64,000 nucleotides of DNA from Deltaproteobacteria bacterium (GTDB taxonomy: Bacteria > Desulfobacterota > Binatia > HRBIN30 > JACQVA1), in NCBI GenBank assembly GCA_016178705.1, contig JACOST010000032.1:62001-126000 (forward strand). Reading direction: 5' to 3'. Numbering within the stretch: position 1 is the first letter of the stretch; each line of letters opens with the position of its first letter. The notes under the pieces were generated by a model that worked only from the letters and a program-made list of their open reading frames with translations, was not told where the DNA came from and did no database searches. Made by a program: the position numbers and the translations under genes. Shown piece by piece: positions 63,610-64,000 of this stretch.

Positions 63610-64000
63610 TCCGAACGACTGTGCGCGTTGCCGCACTTGCGTTGGTAGCGCTGACGCTCTCAGCCGGAACGGCGACAGCGCGGCGCACGAGCCGGCCCAA
63701 CGCCGAAGAAGGCAGCGGCAAGCCTCGCGGCAGCGCCGCGCCGTACCACGCCTATCTCTTGATGGACGCGGGTTCGGGCCTGGTGTTGGCGGAGGAGAAC
63801 GCCCATCTCAAGTGGCCGCCGGCGTCGATGACCAAGATGATGCTCATGCTCATCGTCGCCGAACACGTCCGCGACGGCGCCAACAAATGGGACGAGCCGG
63901 TCACCACTTCGCGCCGCGCCAGCAAGATGGGCGGGTCGCAGGTCTATCTGAAGGACGGCGAGGTGTTCCCGCTCAATGAGATGATGCAGGCCATCATCAT
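63606..64000 (+). CDS. D-alanyl-D-alanine carboxypeptidase (serine, S11 family), 3' end cut by window edge
   Basis: 131 residues are present. A signal peptide (TVRVAALALVALTLSAGTATA) precedes AAPYHAYLLMDAGSGLVLAEENAHLKWPPASMTKMMLMLIVAEHV, with the nucleophile motif SMTK, and then TTSRRASKMGGSQVYLKDGEVFPL. This is the N-terminal half of a PBP5/DacA-like enzyme that trims peptidoglycan pentapeptides in the periplasm. The rest lies outside the window. Confidence 0.9.
   Translation, partial: MIRTTVRVAALALVALTLSAGTATARRTSRPNAEEGSGKPRGSAAPYHAYLLMDAGSGLVLAEENAHLKWPPASMTKMMLMLIVAEHVRDGANKWDEPVTTSRRASKMGGSQVYLKDGEVFPLNEMMQAII

Overview
The window is a dense, high-GC (by eye about 65%) bacterial chromosome segment with no rRNA, tRNA, phage or CRISPR that I could see. 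Hopanoid biosynthesis genes, a LolA-like periplasmic protein, an RND/MMPL exporter and a MacAB-like exporter point to a Gram-negative-type envelope. A complete classical mevalonate pathway in one operon is unusual for bacteria. Together with many dispersed short repeats it suggests a deep-branching soil or sediment lineage (a Binatota- or Deltaproteobacteria-like MAG is my guess; nothing here proves the taxonomy).

Layout. (1) 1-6401 (-): one very large protein cut by the left edge: zinc ribbon, class III nucleotide cyclase, AAA ATPase, TPR region, then a tandem array of NTF2/SnoaL-like modules with palindromic repeats in the linkers. (2) 6468-20148 (-): a tightly overlapping operon running, in transcription order, mvaD-mvaK2-fni-mvaA-mvaK1-shc-mvaS-hpnC-hpnD-hpnE, then an acyl-CoA dehydrogenase and a small membrane protein. 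It encodes HMG-CoA formation through IPP/DMAPP, squalene formation by HpnCDE and cyclisation to hopene. Only acetoacetyl-CoA thiolase and prenyl diphosphate synthase are missing. (3) 20425-31315 (+): a chemosensory operon opened by a PilB/GspE-type ATPase fused to zinc ribbons and a CheY-like receiver, then two free HPt proteins, cheA, a receptor, cheW, cheR, cheD, cheB and a cheY-like gene. (4) 31255-38076 (-): a cyclic-nucleotide-binding/DASS transporter fusion and a MacA/MacB-like ABC exporter. (5) 38241-43321: serine hydrolase, GAF membrane protein, FAD monooxygenase with a divergent SDR, LolA-like protein. (6) 43459-50441: MMPL/RND exporter with a C-terminal cNMP-binding domain, an ABC-2 exporter whose ATPase and permease lie on opposite strands, a lower-GC NTR-like secreted protein and a CRP-like protein. 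(7) 50438-55103: histidine kinase with an N-terminal GIY-YIG domain bounded by inverted repeats, HAD phosphatase, response regulator, metallophosphoesterase. (8) 55252-64000: TPR protein, GNAT/acyl-CoA synthetase fusion, DUF385-like protein, JAMM-DinG helicase fusion, two small proteins and a D,D-carboxypeptidase cut by the right edge.

Two themes cross the window. First, a nucleotide cyclase and three cNMP-binding-domain proteins (two fused to transporters, one CRP-like) suggest a cyclic-nucleotide circuit acting on transport as well as transcription. Second, at least five families of short repeats (7-nt and 9-nt tandem repeats and several palindromes) sit between genes, inside genes in frame, and at gene ends, where they supply C-termini and even a stop codon. 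One palindrome family flanks the GIY-YIG nuclease coding segment as inverted copies, which looks like a small mobile cassette captured by a kinase gene.
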